Source of the DNA: Dysgonomonas sp. UBA5412
GTDB lineage: Bacteria; Bacteroidota; Bacteroidia; Bacteroidales; Dysgonomonadaceae
Reading direction: 5' to 3'
NCBI GenBank assembly: GCA_002409595.1
Contig: DHNQ01000010.1
Location: forward strand, 1 to 64,000
DNA: 64,000 nucleotides
Shown here: in pieces, positions 1-7,745 of the stretch
How the letters are laid out: each line of letters begins with the position of its first letter
Numbering within the stretch: position 1 is the stretch's first letter
Notes under the pieces: model-generated
What the model saw: the letters and a program-made list of their open reading frames with translations, nothing else
Told to the model about the DNA's origin: nothing
Database searches by the model: none
Program-made: the position numbers and the translations under genes

Positions 1-3
1 AAG

Positions 4-40
4 AAGCCTTTCAGTATTTACTGGAAGGCTTTTTTATTTT
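4..40 (+). terminator. Rho-independent terminator of a gene left of the window
   Basis: Stem AAGCCTT (4-10) pairs with AAGGCTT (25-31), extended inward by CAG/CTG with one G-U pair, and is followed by a T-rich run to position 40. It must end a plus-strand transcript that starts outside the window. Confidence 0.8.
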
Positions 41-48
41 TGTAAATA

Positions 49-82
49 TTGTAATTTATTAATAGAGATTAGATTATCTTTG
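49..82 (+). promoter_or_regulatory. Bacteroidetes-type promoter for the first glycosyltransferase gene
   Basis: TTG at 49-51 and TATCTTTG at 75-82 match the -33/-7 pattern of the Bacteroidetes primary sigma factor; the 23-base spacer is slightly long. The expected transcript start near 88 favours translation from the ATG at 104 over the in-frame TTG at 80, which overlaps the -7 box. Confidence 0.6.
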
Positions 83-103
83 TATCTTATTATTAAGATT
101 TAT

Positions 104-862
104 ATGCCAAAAATATCCATTATTACTCCTACTTATAATTCAGAGAGAACTATAGATGGAACTATCAATGCTTTATTGAATCAATCTTTCAATGATTTTG
201 AATATATCATAATTGATGGTGTGTCGAAAGATAATACGATTATTGAGATTGAGAAATATATATCTTTATTTAAAGCGAAAGGTATTTCTGTAACCATTAT
301 CAATGAACCAGATAAAGGCGTTTATGATGCTATGAATAAAGGTATATCGCTCGCTAAGGGTGATCTTATTGGTATAACCAATTCTGACGATTGGTATGAG
401 AATAATGCATTAGAACTAGTTTGGAATAGATATTCTGAATCAAATGTTGATAAGGATAACTCTATGGTATATGGTATAGAGCGTGTATGGAAAGATGATA
501 AAATATTTAATGTGCAGCGTCGTGGTGCATCTTTTATTTCAGAAAGTGTTTTACCACATTCTGCTTTTTTTGTAGCTAAAAAAGTATATGAAAGATATGG
601 TGCTTTTGATTTGAATGTGAAGATATTGGCTGATTATGATTTTATTTGCAGATGTGTAAGTAAAGGAGTTAAACTTGTAGAGTTAGATGTTGTTGTTTCT
701 AATTTTAGGCTAGGTGGCATATCTTCTTCTTATTTTGATTTTTATTCGGATTTCTATAAGATTAAGCATAAGTATGGCTTCATAAGCGATAAAAAGTATA
801 AAGAACTTAAGTTTGTATTAAAGATAAAAGGCTTAATAAATAAAGTGATAAAAAGGTGGTAG
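104..862 (+). CDS. Family 2 glycosyltransferase
   Basis: This 252-residue protein has the GT-A fold of family 2 glycosyltransferases and should transfer a sugar from a nucleotide donor to a growing glycan at the inner face of the membrane. The N-terminus reads ISIITPTYNSE, followed by YIIIDGVSKDNT, the AMNKGI segment, and TNSDDW, whose acidic residues should bind the metal and nucleotide. There is no membrane segment. The in-frame TTG at 80 would lie inside the promoter, so the start is placed at the ATG at 104. It stands alone between two terminators and upstream of gyrB, not in a sugar cluster. It resembles the enzyme at 39082-39888 in the NSDDWYE segment and in the C-terminal NFR-GGISS motif. 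Donor and acceptor cannot be predicted. Confidence 0.85.
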   Translation: MPKISIITPTYNSERTIDGTINALLNQSFNDFEYIIIDGVSKDNTIIEIEKYISLFKAKGISVTIINEPDKGVYDAMNKGISLAKGDLIGITNSDDWYENNALELVWNRYSESNVDKDNSMVYGIERVWKDDKIFNVQRRGASFISESVLPHSAFFVAKKVYERYGAFDLNVKILADYDFICRCVSKGVKLVELDVVVSNFRLGGISSSYFDFYSDFYKIKHKYGFISDKKYKELKFVLKIKGLINKVIKRW

Positions 863-877
863 TATCCACCTTTTTTT
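851..877 (+). terminator. Terminator overlapping the glycosyltransferase stop codon
   Basis: AAAAGGTGG (851-859) pairs perfectly with CCACCTTTT (866-874), with a 6-base loop and a T run. The TAG stop (860-862) lies in the loop, so the last codons form the 5' arm. Confidence 0.85.
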
Positions 878-878
878 A

Positions 879-909
879 TTGCTTTTTATGATGTAAATTT
901 GTATATTTG
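879..909 (+). promoter_or_regulatory. gyrB promoter
   Basis: TTG at 879-881, a 20-base spacer and TATATTTG at 902-909 form an ideal Bacteroidetes promoter. Transcription should start near 915, about 55 bases before the gyrB ATG. Confidence 0.75.
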
Positions 910-969
910 TTAGATTTTATAACGCAAAATAAAGGCTGGTTATTCGCCAAAAAATAGCATAATATTGAT

Positions 970-2925
970 ATGACAGACAAACAAAGAATGGACAGCGAGT
1001 CTTATTCGGCGCAGAACATTCAGGTACTTGAAGGTTTGGAGGCTGTAAGAAAAAGACCTGCAATGTACATTGGTGATATAAGTGAGAAAGGCTTACACCA
1101 TCTTGTATATGAGGTAGTGGATAACTCTATTGACGAAGCTCTCGCAGGTTATTGCACGGATATAAAGGTTGTTATACATGCAGATAATTCAATTTCTGTG
1201 CAAGATGATGGGCGTGGTATTCCTGTTGATATAATGGCAAAAGAGCAGAAGTCTGCACTCGAAGTTGTATTGACTGTATTACATGCCGGTGGTAAATTCG
1301 ATAAAGGTACTTATAAGGTATCCGGAGGTTTACACGGTGTCGGAGTATCATGTGTAAATGCTCTTTCTACATACTTACGTGCTGAAGTTCGCCGTCAAGG
1401 TGCTGTCTTTATACAAGAATACTCTTGTGGTAAACCATTAGGTCCCGTAGAGAAAGCCGGAACAAGCACATCATCGGGAACAACAATTACGTTTAAACCG
1501 GATGCTTCTATTTTTATAGTTACAGAATATAAGTACGATACTTTGGCCTCCCGCTTACGTGAGTTAGCTTTCTTGAATGCAGGTATCACATTGACTTTAA
1601 CTGATGAACGCCAAAAGAAAGATGACGGATCGTTTCGTTCCGATAAGTTCTATTCAGAAAAAGGTTTAGAAGAGTTTGTTCGTTATATTGATGCTTCTAA
1701 AGAAGCTCTTATTGAGGATGTTATCCATATCGTTACTGAGAAGCAGGGTGTTCCTGTTGAAGTAGCGATGACCTATAATACTTCATATAATGAAAATGTT
1801 TATTCTTATGTAAACAATATACATACAATAGAAGGTGGTACACACCTTACCGGTTTTAGACGTGGACTTTCGCGTACATTGAAGAAGTATGCTGAAGATA
1901 TGAAAATGCTGGATAAACTGAAAATAGAAATCAGTGGAGACGATTTTCGCGAAGGTTTGACAGCAGTAGTTTCTATTAAAGTGGCAGAACCTCAGTTCGA
2001 AGGGCAAACAAAAACCAAATTAGGTAATAATGAGGTTATCGGGGCTGTTGATCAAGCTGTTGGAGAGGCTCTCGGTTATTATCTAGAAGAGCATCCTAAA
2101 GAAGCCAAAACTATAGTAGAAAAAGTTATTTTAGCAGCTACGGCTCGTGCTGCTGCACGTAAAGCTCGCGAAATGGTACAACGTAAGTCACCGCTTACGG
2201 GTGGTGGACTTCCGGGAAAGCTAGCAGACTGTTCGAGCAAAGATTCTTCTAAATGTGAAATATTTCTTGTCGAAGGAGATTCTGCGGGAGGTACTGCCAA
2301 GCAAGGGCGTGATCGTGGATTTCAAGCTATTCTTCCACTAAGAGGTAAGATTCTGAATGTTGAGAAAGCGATGCCTCACAAGGTATTAGAAAGCGAAGAA
2401 ATAAAGAATATATATACTGCTCTAGGTGTAACTATTGGAACGGAAGAAGATTCTAAAGAATTGAACTTAGCTAAGTTACGTTATCATAAAGTTGTGATTA
2501 TGACCGATGCCGATGTAGATGGTAGTCATATTGCAACACTTATCTTGACTTTCTTTTTCCGCCACATGAAAGCTCTTTTAGAGAAAGGATATGTATATAT
2601 TGCAACTCCTCCTTTGTATTTATGTCGTAAAGGAAAAGTAGAAGAGTATTGCTGGGATGACAGACAGCGTCGTGCTTTTATTGATAAATATGGAGATGGT
2701 GATGAGAATGCTATTCATACTCAGCGTTATAAAGGTCTTGGAGAAATGAATGCAACACAACTTTGGGATACAACAATGAATCCTGAACATCGTACCCTTC
2801 GTCAGGTAACAATCGAAAATGCAGCCGAAGCAGATCATATTTTCTCCATGCTAATGGGAGAAGATGTTGCTCCTCGTCGCGAGTTTATAGAAGAAAATGC
2901 TACTTATGCTAAAATAGATGCTTAA
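970..2925 (+). CDS. gyrB: DNA gyrase subunit B
   Basis: GyrB is the ATPase subunit of the A2B2 gyrase that introduces negative supercoils. The 651-residue length is usual for the phylum. The GHKL ATPase domain shows the catalytic Glu48 in YEVVDNSIDEA, the DDGRGIP loop near residue 79 and the GGLHGVGVSCVNALS ATP lid. The transducer domain follows. The TOPRIM domain begins with EGDSAGG and contains the acidic MTDADVDGSHI motif, and QRYKGLGEMN lies near the C-terminus. QRYKGLGEMN is common to GyrB and ParE, so ParE cannot be excluded by motif alone, but overall similarity favours GyrB. It is monocistronic, with its own promoter and a strong terminator. Confidence 0.95.
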   Translation: MTDKQRMDSESYSAQNIQVLEGLEAVRKRPAMYIGDISEKGLHHLVYEVVDNSIDEALAGYCTDIKVVIHADNSISVQDDGRGIPVDIMAKEQKSALEVVLTVLHAGGKFDKGTYKVSGGLHGVGVSCVNALSTYLRAEVRRQGAVFIQEYSCGKPLGPVEKAGTSTSSGTTITFKPDASIFIVTEYKYDTLASRLRELAFLNAGITLTLTDERQKKDDGSFRSDKFYSEKGLEEFVRYIDASKEALIEDVIHIVTEKQGVPVEVAMTYNTSYNENVYSYVNNIHTIEGGTHLTGFRRGLSRTLKKYAEDMKMLDKLKIEISGDDFREGLTAVVSIKVAEPQFEGQTKTKLGNNEVIGAVDQAVGEALGYYLEEHPKEAKTIVEKVILAATARAAARKAREMVQRKSPLTGGGLPGKLADCSSKDSSKCEIFLVEGDSAGGTAKQGRDRGFQAILPLRGKILNVEKAMPHKVLESEEIKNIYTALGVTIGTEEDSKELNLAKLRYHKVVIMTDADVDGSHIATLILTFFFRHMKALLEKGYVYIATPPLYLCRKGKVEEYCWDDRQRRAFIDKYGDGDENAIHTQRYKGLGEMNATQLWDTTMNPEHRTLRQVTIENAAEADHIFSMLMGEDVAPRREFIEENATYAKIDA

Positions 2926-2950
2926 GTAATACAATTCTAGAATAATATAG

Positions 2951-2984
2951 ATAAGGCTGCGAAGATTCGTAGCCTTATTTTTTT
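2951..2984 (+). terminator. gyrB terminator
   Basis: A near-perfect 13-base stem, ATAAGGCTGCGAA (2951-2963) with TTCGTAGCCTTAT (2966-2978), runs directly into a seven-T tract. One G-T pair is present. Confidence 0.9.
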
Positions 2985-3127
2985 AACTAAAAACTTACAA
3001 AGTTGTACACTTTTTCATCATTTTTCATTCTCATCTTTTCTTCATTCTCATTTCGCCTCTATTGAATATAATATGCTATGTCAAAGAACTCTGTACAAAA
3101 TAAAGTTTATTCTTTATATAGATAAAT
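2980..3127 (+). repeat. Dispersed non-coding repeat, copy A
   Basis: Two blocks in this gap recur in the same order and orientation at 30451-30548. Block 1 (2980-3014) matches 30451-30485 at 32 of 35 bases and contains the near-palindrome AAAGTTGTACACTTT. Block 2 (3113-3127, TTTATATAGATAAAT) matches 30534-30548 exactly. The sequence between the blocks differs in length (98 against 48 bases). No reading frame of note and no terminal inverted repeats are visible. Confidence 0.6.
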
Positions 3128-3194
3128 ATGTTTTACCAAAAGGTAACATAACTAAAAAAAGAATTGTCCTACCCCATAACTCGCAACTAATCCA

Positions 3195-3202
3195 TATATT
3201 TG
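3195..3202 (+). promoter_or_regulatory. Possible -7 box for the M28-family lipoprotein gene
   Basis: TATATTTG lies 26 bases before the ATG at 3228. The nearest upstream TTG (3164-3166) gives an over-long 28-base spacer, so only the -7 element is convincing. Confidence 0.45.
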
Positions 3203-3227
3203 TAGGAATGTTTAAAAAAATTGCAAA

Positions 3228-4226
3228 ATGACGTTGAAGAATATTATTGCTGTTTGTTTTGTTTTATCATTTATAACTTGTGCTTGTGGAAACAAAACAT
3301 CGAAAAATACAACAGTTGTGGAAGACTATCAAAAAGTATCTCCCGAATTCAGTGGAGACAGTGCCTATGCATATGTAGATGCTCAGGTGGCTTTTGGACC
3401 TCGTATTCCAAACACAAAAGAGCATATAGCTTGTGGTGATTATTTAGTCTCTGCACTCAAACGTTTTGGCGCTGAAGTACAAGAACAAAAAGCAGTTTTG
3501 TCAGCTTTTGACGGTACAAAGCTTAATGCTCGCAATATTATAGGTTCATACGGATTGGATAAAAAAGATCGTGTTTTGCTTTTTGCACATTGGGACTCTC
3601 GTCCGTTCTCCGATCACGATCCTAATCCGGCTAATCATCATAAACCTCTTTTAGGTGCTAATGATGGGGCTAGTGGTGTTGGCGTTTTGCTGGAAGTTGC
3701 ACGCGTTCTCCAAACTAAAGCTCCCGAAATAGGGATTGATATTATTTTCTTCGATGCCGAAGATTATGGTGTGCCTTCTTTTGTAAAAGACTATCCCGAT
3801 CCTACTAATAATACTTGGTGTTTAGGTTCTCAGTATTGGGCTAATAATCCGCATACGCCAGATTATAAAGCTAAATATGGAATTTTATTGGATATGGTTG
3901 GTGCTGATGGTGCAAAATTCTACAAAGAGGGATTTTCTAAAGAATATGCAGCTAATGTATTAGATAAAGTTTGGAGTACAGCTGTTCAATTAGGCTATAA
4001 CAACCATTTTATAAATGAAGACGGAGGTACTGTTACTGATGACCATGTGCCTGTAAATGAAATACGTCGTATTCCGAGTATTGATATAATTCAATTTGAT
4101 GGAAATTCCGATTCAGGATTTTTTCATTCTTGGCATACACAAAAGGATGATATGAGCAACATCAGTAAAGAAACATTAAAAGCTGTTGGACAAACAGTGT
4201 TAGAGGTTATATATAAGGAAAAATAA
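3228..4226 (+). CDS. M28-family metallohydrolase lipoprotein, glutaminyl-peptide cyclotransferase-like
   Basis: The 332-residue protein begins with a lipoprotein signal peptide ending near Cys20 (TCAC), so it is probably anchored to a periplasmic or outer-membrane leaflet. The catalytic domain shows the M28/glutaminyl cyclase zinc-site pattern: AHWDSRP near residue 123, GANDGASG with the bridging Asp, IIFFDAEDYG with the Glu pair, and a late His in FFHSWHT. Glutaminyl cyclases of this fold convert N-terminal Gln to pyroglutamate, whereas aminopeptidases of the same fold cleave residues. The AEDYG loop and overall layout favour the cyclase, but activity cannot be settled by eye. Pyroglutamate formation is common on secreted Bacteroidetes proteins. 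sufE follows after 3 bases, implying co-transcription. Confidence 0.8.
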   Translation: MTLKNIIAVCFVLSFITCACGNKTSKNTTVVEDYQKVSPEFSGDSAYAYVDAQVAFGPRIPNTKEHIACGDYLVSALKRFGAEVQEQKAVLSAFDGTKLNARNIIGSYGLDKKDRVLLFAHWDSRPFSDHDPNPANHHKPLLGANDGASGVGVLLEVARVLQTKAPEIGIDIIFFDAEDYGVPSFVKDYPDPTNNTWCLGSQYWANNPHTPDYKAKYGILLDMVGADGAKFYKEGFSKEYAANVLDKVWSTAVQLGYNNHFINEDGGTVTDDHVPVNEIRRIPSIDIIQFDGNSDSGFFHSWHTQKDDMSNISKETLKAVGQTVLEVIYKEK

Positions 4227-4229
4227 AAA

Positions 4230-4655
4230 ATGGCAACAATAAACGAAGTACAAGACGAAATTATAGAGGAGTTTTCTATGTTCGACGATTGGATGGATCG
4301 TTATGCTTTGCTTATCGAACTGGGTAATTCTCTCGAAAAACTAGACGAAAAATATAAAACAGAAGATAATCTGATCGTTGGCTGTCAGAGCCGTGTTTGG
4401 TTACAAGCCGATTATGTAGACGGCAAAATAATTTTCAAAGCCGAAAGTGATGCTGTTATCGTAAAAGGTATAATTGCTTTACTAATCAAAGTCTTATCAA
4501 ACAGAACTCCGGATGAAATAATCAATACAGATTTATATTTCATTGAGAAAATAGGATTGAAAGAAAATCTGAGTCCTACACGCTCAAACGGGCTTGTCTC
4601 GATGATTAAGCAAATACGATTTTATGCAATGGCTTACAAAGCCAAATCATTATAA
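4230..4655 (+). CDS. sufE: SufE-family cysteine desulfurase sulfur acceptor
   Basis: SufE takes persulfide sulfur from the cysteine desulfurase SufS and passes it to the iron-sulfur scaffold. At 141 residues it has normal length. It shows the family opening (EFSMFDDWMDRYALLIELG) and the acceptor cysteine in VGCQSRVWL near residue 52. The ADYVDGKIIFKAESDAVIVKG core and SNRTPDEI helix also match. The ATG lies 3 bases after the upstream stop, so it is probably translated from the same mRNA. No other suf gene is nearby. Transcription probably stops at the hairpin at 4675-4708. Confidence 0.9.
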   Translation: MATINEVQDEIIEEFSMFDDWMDRYALLIELGNSLEKLDEKYKTEDNLIVGCQSRVWLQADYVDGKIIFKAESDAVIVKGIIALLIKVLSNRTPDEIINTDLYFIEKIGLKENLSPTRSNGLVSMIKQIRFYAMAYKAKSL

Positions 4656-4673
4656 AATATATATTATATTTTA

Positions 4674-5315
4674 TCAAAAGGCCCGATAAATAATTGTCCG
4701 GCCTTTTGTTTTTATTTCAAAATTGGTCGATTCAGATTCGTTCAGCGTAGCCTGCCACCAGTTTGTAAATACCTGATCATTTATTTTATACACAAGATTT
4801 TTAGATGAGATAGGCGTCTTATCTATACATATTATAGATACTTGCTGTCCGATGCTGCTCTCAAATATAGAATCTGTGTATATTGCGTTTATCACACCAT
4901 AATCGGTTATCATTTGCACATCAGCCTCTTTCATATATTCACATAGCAAGCTTATATTAGCCAGAGTATGATCTTCCCGTTTACCAGTTGCACCTAATAT
5001 TGTAATTTCTTTTCGTCCCTGCTCCATACAGAAATGTACAGCTTTGGTTAGGTCATTTGTTTCTTGTTCAGATATTTGGTGTATTATTTCAGCATATTTC
5101 AATCGGTTTTCTTCGCTCAGCGAATCGCAATCTCCTACAATGGCATTGGGTATTCTGCTCGCATCATTCAAGTTATTTATTGCACCGTCGCAGCATACCA
5201 GATACTTGCAATTATTCAGTATAGATGTTGCCAAAAGATGTTTCGGATATTCACCATTAGCCAGAATAACTGTTTCGAAGGGAACATCGGCAACAGGTAA
5301 TTTATATTTTTTCAT
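4674..5315 (-). CDS. thiN: Thiamine pyrophosphokinase
   Basis: This enzyme makes thiamine pyrophosphate from thiamine and ATP in the cytoplasm. The 213-residue protein has the family signatures in order: CDGAINNL near residue 42, IVGDCDSLS (acidic metal-binding residues), QETNDLTKAV and LGATGKREDHTLANI. The C-terminal beta-sandwich region is shorter and less conserved, as is usual. It is convergent with sufE and stands alone on the minus strand. No TPP riboswitch-like core was seen in the 200 bases upstream. Confidence 0.9.
   Translation of the reverse strand: MKKYKLPVADVPFETVILANGEYPKHLLATSILNNCKYLVCCDGAINNLNDASRIPNAIVGDCDSLSEENRLKYAEIIHQISEQETNDLTKAVHFCMEQGRKEITILGATGKREDHTLANISLLCEYMKEADVQMITDYGVINAIYTDSIFESSIGQQVSIICIDKTPISSKNLVYKINDQVFTNWWQATLNESESTNFEIKTKGRTIIYRAF
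4675..4715 (+). terminator. sufE terminator embedded in the 3' end of thiN
   Basis: CAAAAGGCC (4675-4683) pairs with GGCCTTTTG (4700-4708) and is followed by a T-rich run. The opposing thiN gene ends at 4674, so the hairpin is also its last coding sequence. Confidence 0.7.
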
Positions 5316-5470
5316 TTATATCTTCAATGTTTCATATAATTATCAGATTGTAAAAGTAATAAATAGTTTAGCTAATTCTTCTATTTCCATTCTAATTTAG
5401 GTCTTTTCTAAGCGATGGTATTATGAGTAATATTAAGCAATCGTAAGAGTATATTAAAACACCTGATAGG

Positions 5471-5502
5471 TTGGTATAAGTCGATAAAAATAGCGTACTT
5501 TG
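5471..5502 (+). promoter_or_regulatory. nspC promoter
   Basis: TTG at 5471-5473, a 21-base spacer and GTACTTTG at 5495-5502 (one mismatch to TAnnTTTG) lie 28 bases before the nspC ATG. Confidence 0.55.
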
Positions 5503-5529
5503 CAGACTGAATTTTAATAAAAAGCTTAA

Positions 5530-6672
5530 ATGATCGAAATACAAAAAGTCCCTTCTCCATGCTATGTGATGGAAGAAGAATTGCTTAGGAAGAATCTAAC
5601 TCTTATCAAATCTGTAAAAGATCGGGCAGGAGTAAATATTATATTAGCCTTCAAGGCATTTGCTATGTGGAAATCTTTTCCTATTATTCGCGAATATATA
5701 GCCCATTCCACAGCGAGCTCCATATATGAAGCACAATTAGCTTATGAAGAAATGGGAAGTTTTGCGCATACTTTTTCTCCGGCATATACGGAAGAAAACT
5801 TCCCTATATTTATGCGTTATAGCAGTCATATCACATTCAATTCATTGTCTCAATTCAATCGTTTTTATAGCGACACATTGAATCAGCCTCATAAAGTTTC
5901 ATGTGGACTGCGTATCAATCCCGAATATTCGGTTGTAGATACCGATTTATACAATCCTGCTACGCCGGGTTCGAGACTGGGCATAACTGTCGATCAGTTA
6001 GAAGGTCAATTACCCGAAGGTGTAGAAGGATTACATTTTCATTCTCTTTGCGAATCTTCATCTTACGATTTAGAAAAGACCTTGGAGCAGATAGAACTTA
6101 AGTTCGGACACTTGCTTCCGCAGGTTAAATGGTTTAATATGGGTGGAGGGCATCTGATGACCCGAAAAGATTACGATGTGGAGCATCTTATTCGTCTACT
6201 CCAATCCTTCAAAGCTAAATATCCAAATTTGGAAATAATTATGGAGCCCGGAAGTGCCTTTGCTTGGGAAACTGGAGTCTTGGTTTCTACCGTAGTTGAT
6301 ATAGTTGAAAATAGAGGAATAAAAACTGCTATTCTTGATGTTTCTTTTGCGTGTCATATGCCCGACTGTTTGGAAATGCCTTACAAACCTCGCATACGTG
6401 GAGCATATCAAGAACCTGTTGATGGTTTACCTACTTATCGGATGGGAGGAAGCAGCTGTCTGAGTGGTGATTTTGTCGGAGAATGGTCGTTTGACGAACC
6501 CCTTTTGATTGGTGATAGGATTATCTTTGAAGATATGATTCATTATACTATTGTAAAAACGACAATGTTTAATGGTATTTCTCATCCGGCGATAGCTCTT
6601 TGGAATAAAGATAACAAGCTTGAGATATATCGTGAATTCACGTATGATGATTATAAAAATAGAATGAGTTGA
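5530..6672 (+). CDS. nspC: Carboxynorspermidine decarboxylase
   Basis: NspC is a PLP enzyme of the alanine racemase fold that decarboxylates carboxyspermidine or carboxynorspermidine, the last step of the alternative polyamine pathway. The 380-residue length fits. The N-terminal barrel carries the PLP lysine in ILAFKAFAMW near residue 43, the His in LHFHSLCES, the glycine-rich MGGGHLMT phosphate site and EPGSAF. The C-terminal domain has the MGGSSCLSGDFVGEW motif with the catalytic Cys and the LIGDRIIFEDMIHYTIVKTTMFNG segment. It has its own promoter. The partner carboxyspermidine dehydrogenase is not adjacent, which is common in this phylum. Confidence 0.92.
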   Translation: MIEIQKVPSPCYVMEEELLRKNLTLIKSVKDRAGVNIILAFKAFAMWKSFPIIREYIAHSTASSIYEAQLAYEEMGSFAHTFSPAYTEENFPIFMRYSSHITFNSLSQFNRFYSDTLNQPHKVSCGLRINPEYSVVDTDLYNPATPGSRLGITVDQLEGQLPEGVEGLHFHSLCESSSYDLEKTLEQIELKFGHLLPQVKWFNMGGGHLMTRKDYDVEHLIRLLQSFKAKYPNLEIIMEPGSAFAWETGVLVSTVVDIVENRGIKTAILDVSFACHMPDCLEMPYKPRIRGAYQEPVDGLPTYRMGGSSCLSGDFVGEWSFDEPLLIGDRIIFEDMIHYTIVKTTMFNGISHPAIALWNKDNKLEIYREFTYDDYKNRMS

Positions 6673-6758
6673 TAATGCTAAAGTGTTAAAAACTAAGCGT
6701 CAGACAATATCATTTTTGTATAGACGTTTCATAAGTAAGAAATCAATTAAAATTGCCT

Positions 6759-6914
6759 ATGAAAAAAGTTTTTACTCCTACCAATCCTAAACCGACAAAT
6801 CAGAAGGTTGTCGTACCTTCTGAAAAAACTCTTGATTTTTTGAAGCAGTTTGCTCATTCATATTATATTGAAAGATCTCTTCCGGAGCCAATCAATAATT
6901 TATGTATAAACTGA
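6759..6914 (+). CDS. Small conserved Bacteroidales protein of unknown function
   Basis: An open frame of 51 codons starts with ATG at 6759 and ends with TGA at 6912-6914. The product is basic at the N-terminus (MKKVFTPTNPKP), then carries SEKTLDFLKQFAHSYYIE and a short tail ending LCIN. From memory of Bacteroidales genomes, tiny proteins with a TP-NP start, an F-K-FA-SYY helix and a terminal CxN are recurrent and uncharacterised. This recollection supports a real gene, but no search was run. It sits 86 bases after nspC and is followed by a clean terminator, so it is probably expressed. No signal peptide or membrane segment is present. Confidence 0.7.
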   Translation: MKKVFTPTNPKPTNQKVVVPSEKTLDFLKQFAHSYYIERSLPEPINNLCIN

Positions 6915-6935
6915 TTCAATCTTATAAAGGAAAAC

Positions 6936-6971
6936 AAAAGGAATAAAGCATGACGCTCTGTTCCTTTTTTG
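6936..6971 (+). terminator. Terminator after the small protein gene
   Basis: AAAAGGAA (6936-6943) pairs with TTCCTTTT (6961-6968), with an inner AGC/GCT stem, followed by T residues. It separates the nspC/small-protein transcript from rpe. Confidence 0.75.
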
Positions 6972-7068
6972 ATTTGTGGAGAGTTTCTACCGATTATTTT
7001 GCATTAAATTTTCTTTTTGTTACTTTTATATCAGTATTAATACTTTTAATTAAGAAACGTTTATATCT

Positions 7069-7722
7069 ATGAGTCATAAAATAGCGCCATCACTCTTGTC
7101 TGCCGATTTTCTAAATTTGCAAGCTGATATAGAAATGATTAATAACAGTGAGGCTGATTGGTTTCATTGCGATGTGATGGATGGAACATTTGTTCCTAAT
7201 ATCTCATTTGGTTTTCCTATCATAAAACAAATAAGCAAGATAGCTAAGAAGCCATTAGATGTACATTTGATGATTGTGAATCCGGATAAATATATTTCGC
7301 AAGTAAAGGATGCCGGAGCCTATATGATGAACATACATTATGAAGCTTGTACGCATTTGCATAGAGTGGTAGGAGCAATACATGATGCGGGAATGAAGGC
7401 AGGAGTTACGCTCAATCCTCACACACCTGTATCTTTGTTGGAAGATATATTGCAAGATGTAGATATGGTTTTGCTAATGACTGTAAATCCGGGATTTGGA
7501 GGACAAAAGTTTATCGAACATTCTTTGGCTAAAGTAGCGAATTTGAAAGAAATGATCGAAAAACGTAATCTTCAAACACTGATTCAAGTAGATGGCGGAG
7601 TTAATCTAGAGACGGGAAAACACCTGATAGATGCCGGAGCGGATGTTCTGGTGGCAGGTAATGCCGTTTTTGGAGATGCTAACCCTACCGAAATGATACA
7701 TAAATTGAAAAGTATAGTATAA
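7069..7722 (+). CDS. rpe: Ribulose-phosphate 3-epimerase
   Basis: Rpe interconverts ribulose 5-phosphate and xylulose 5-phosphate in the pentose phosphate pathway. The 217-residue TIM barrel has every family motif: IAPSLLSADF at the start, HCDVMDGTFVPNISFG with metal ligands, DVHLMI, MTVNPGFGGQKFI, IQVDGGVN and a phosphate-binding DVLVAGNAVFG. The length is standard. The comEC-like gene begins 23 bases downstream without a terminator, so the two are probably co-transcribed, although their functions are unrelated. Confidence 0.95.
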   Translation: MSHKIAPSLLSADFLNLQADIEMINNSEADWFHCDVMDGTFVPNISFGFPIIKQISKIAKKPLDVHLMIVNPDKYISQVKDAGAYMMNIHYEACTHLHRVVGAIHDAGMKAGVTLNPHTPVSLLEDILQDVDMVLLMTVNPGFGGQKFIEHSLAKVANLKEMIEKRNLQTLIQVDGGVNLETGKHLIDAGADVLVAGNAVFGDANPTEMIHKLKSIV

Positions 7723-7745
7723 GAAGGATTGAGGAACGGTTATAA

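Noticed and set aside
80..103. TTG start codon extending the first glycosyltransferase by 8 residues
   Set aside because: It overlaps the -7 box TATCTTTG, so it lies before the expected transcript start.
1395..2838. Four minus-strand open frames inside gyrB
   Set aside because: They lie entirely within a highly conserved gene and resemble no known protein.
5316..5529. TPP riboswitch upstream of thiN
   Set aside because: The conserved CTGAGA core was not found on the minus strand. The gap also serves the divergent nspC promoter.
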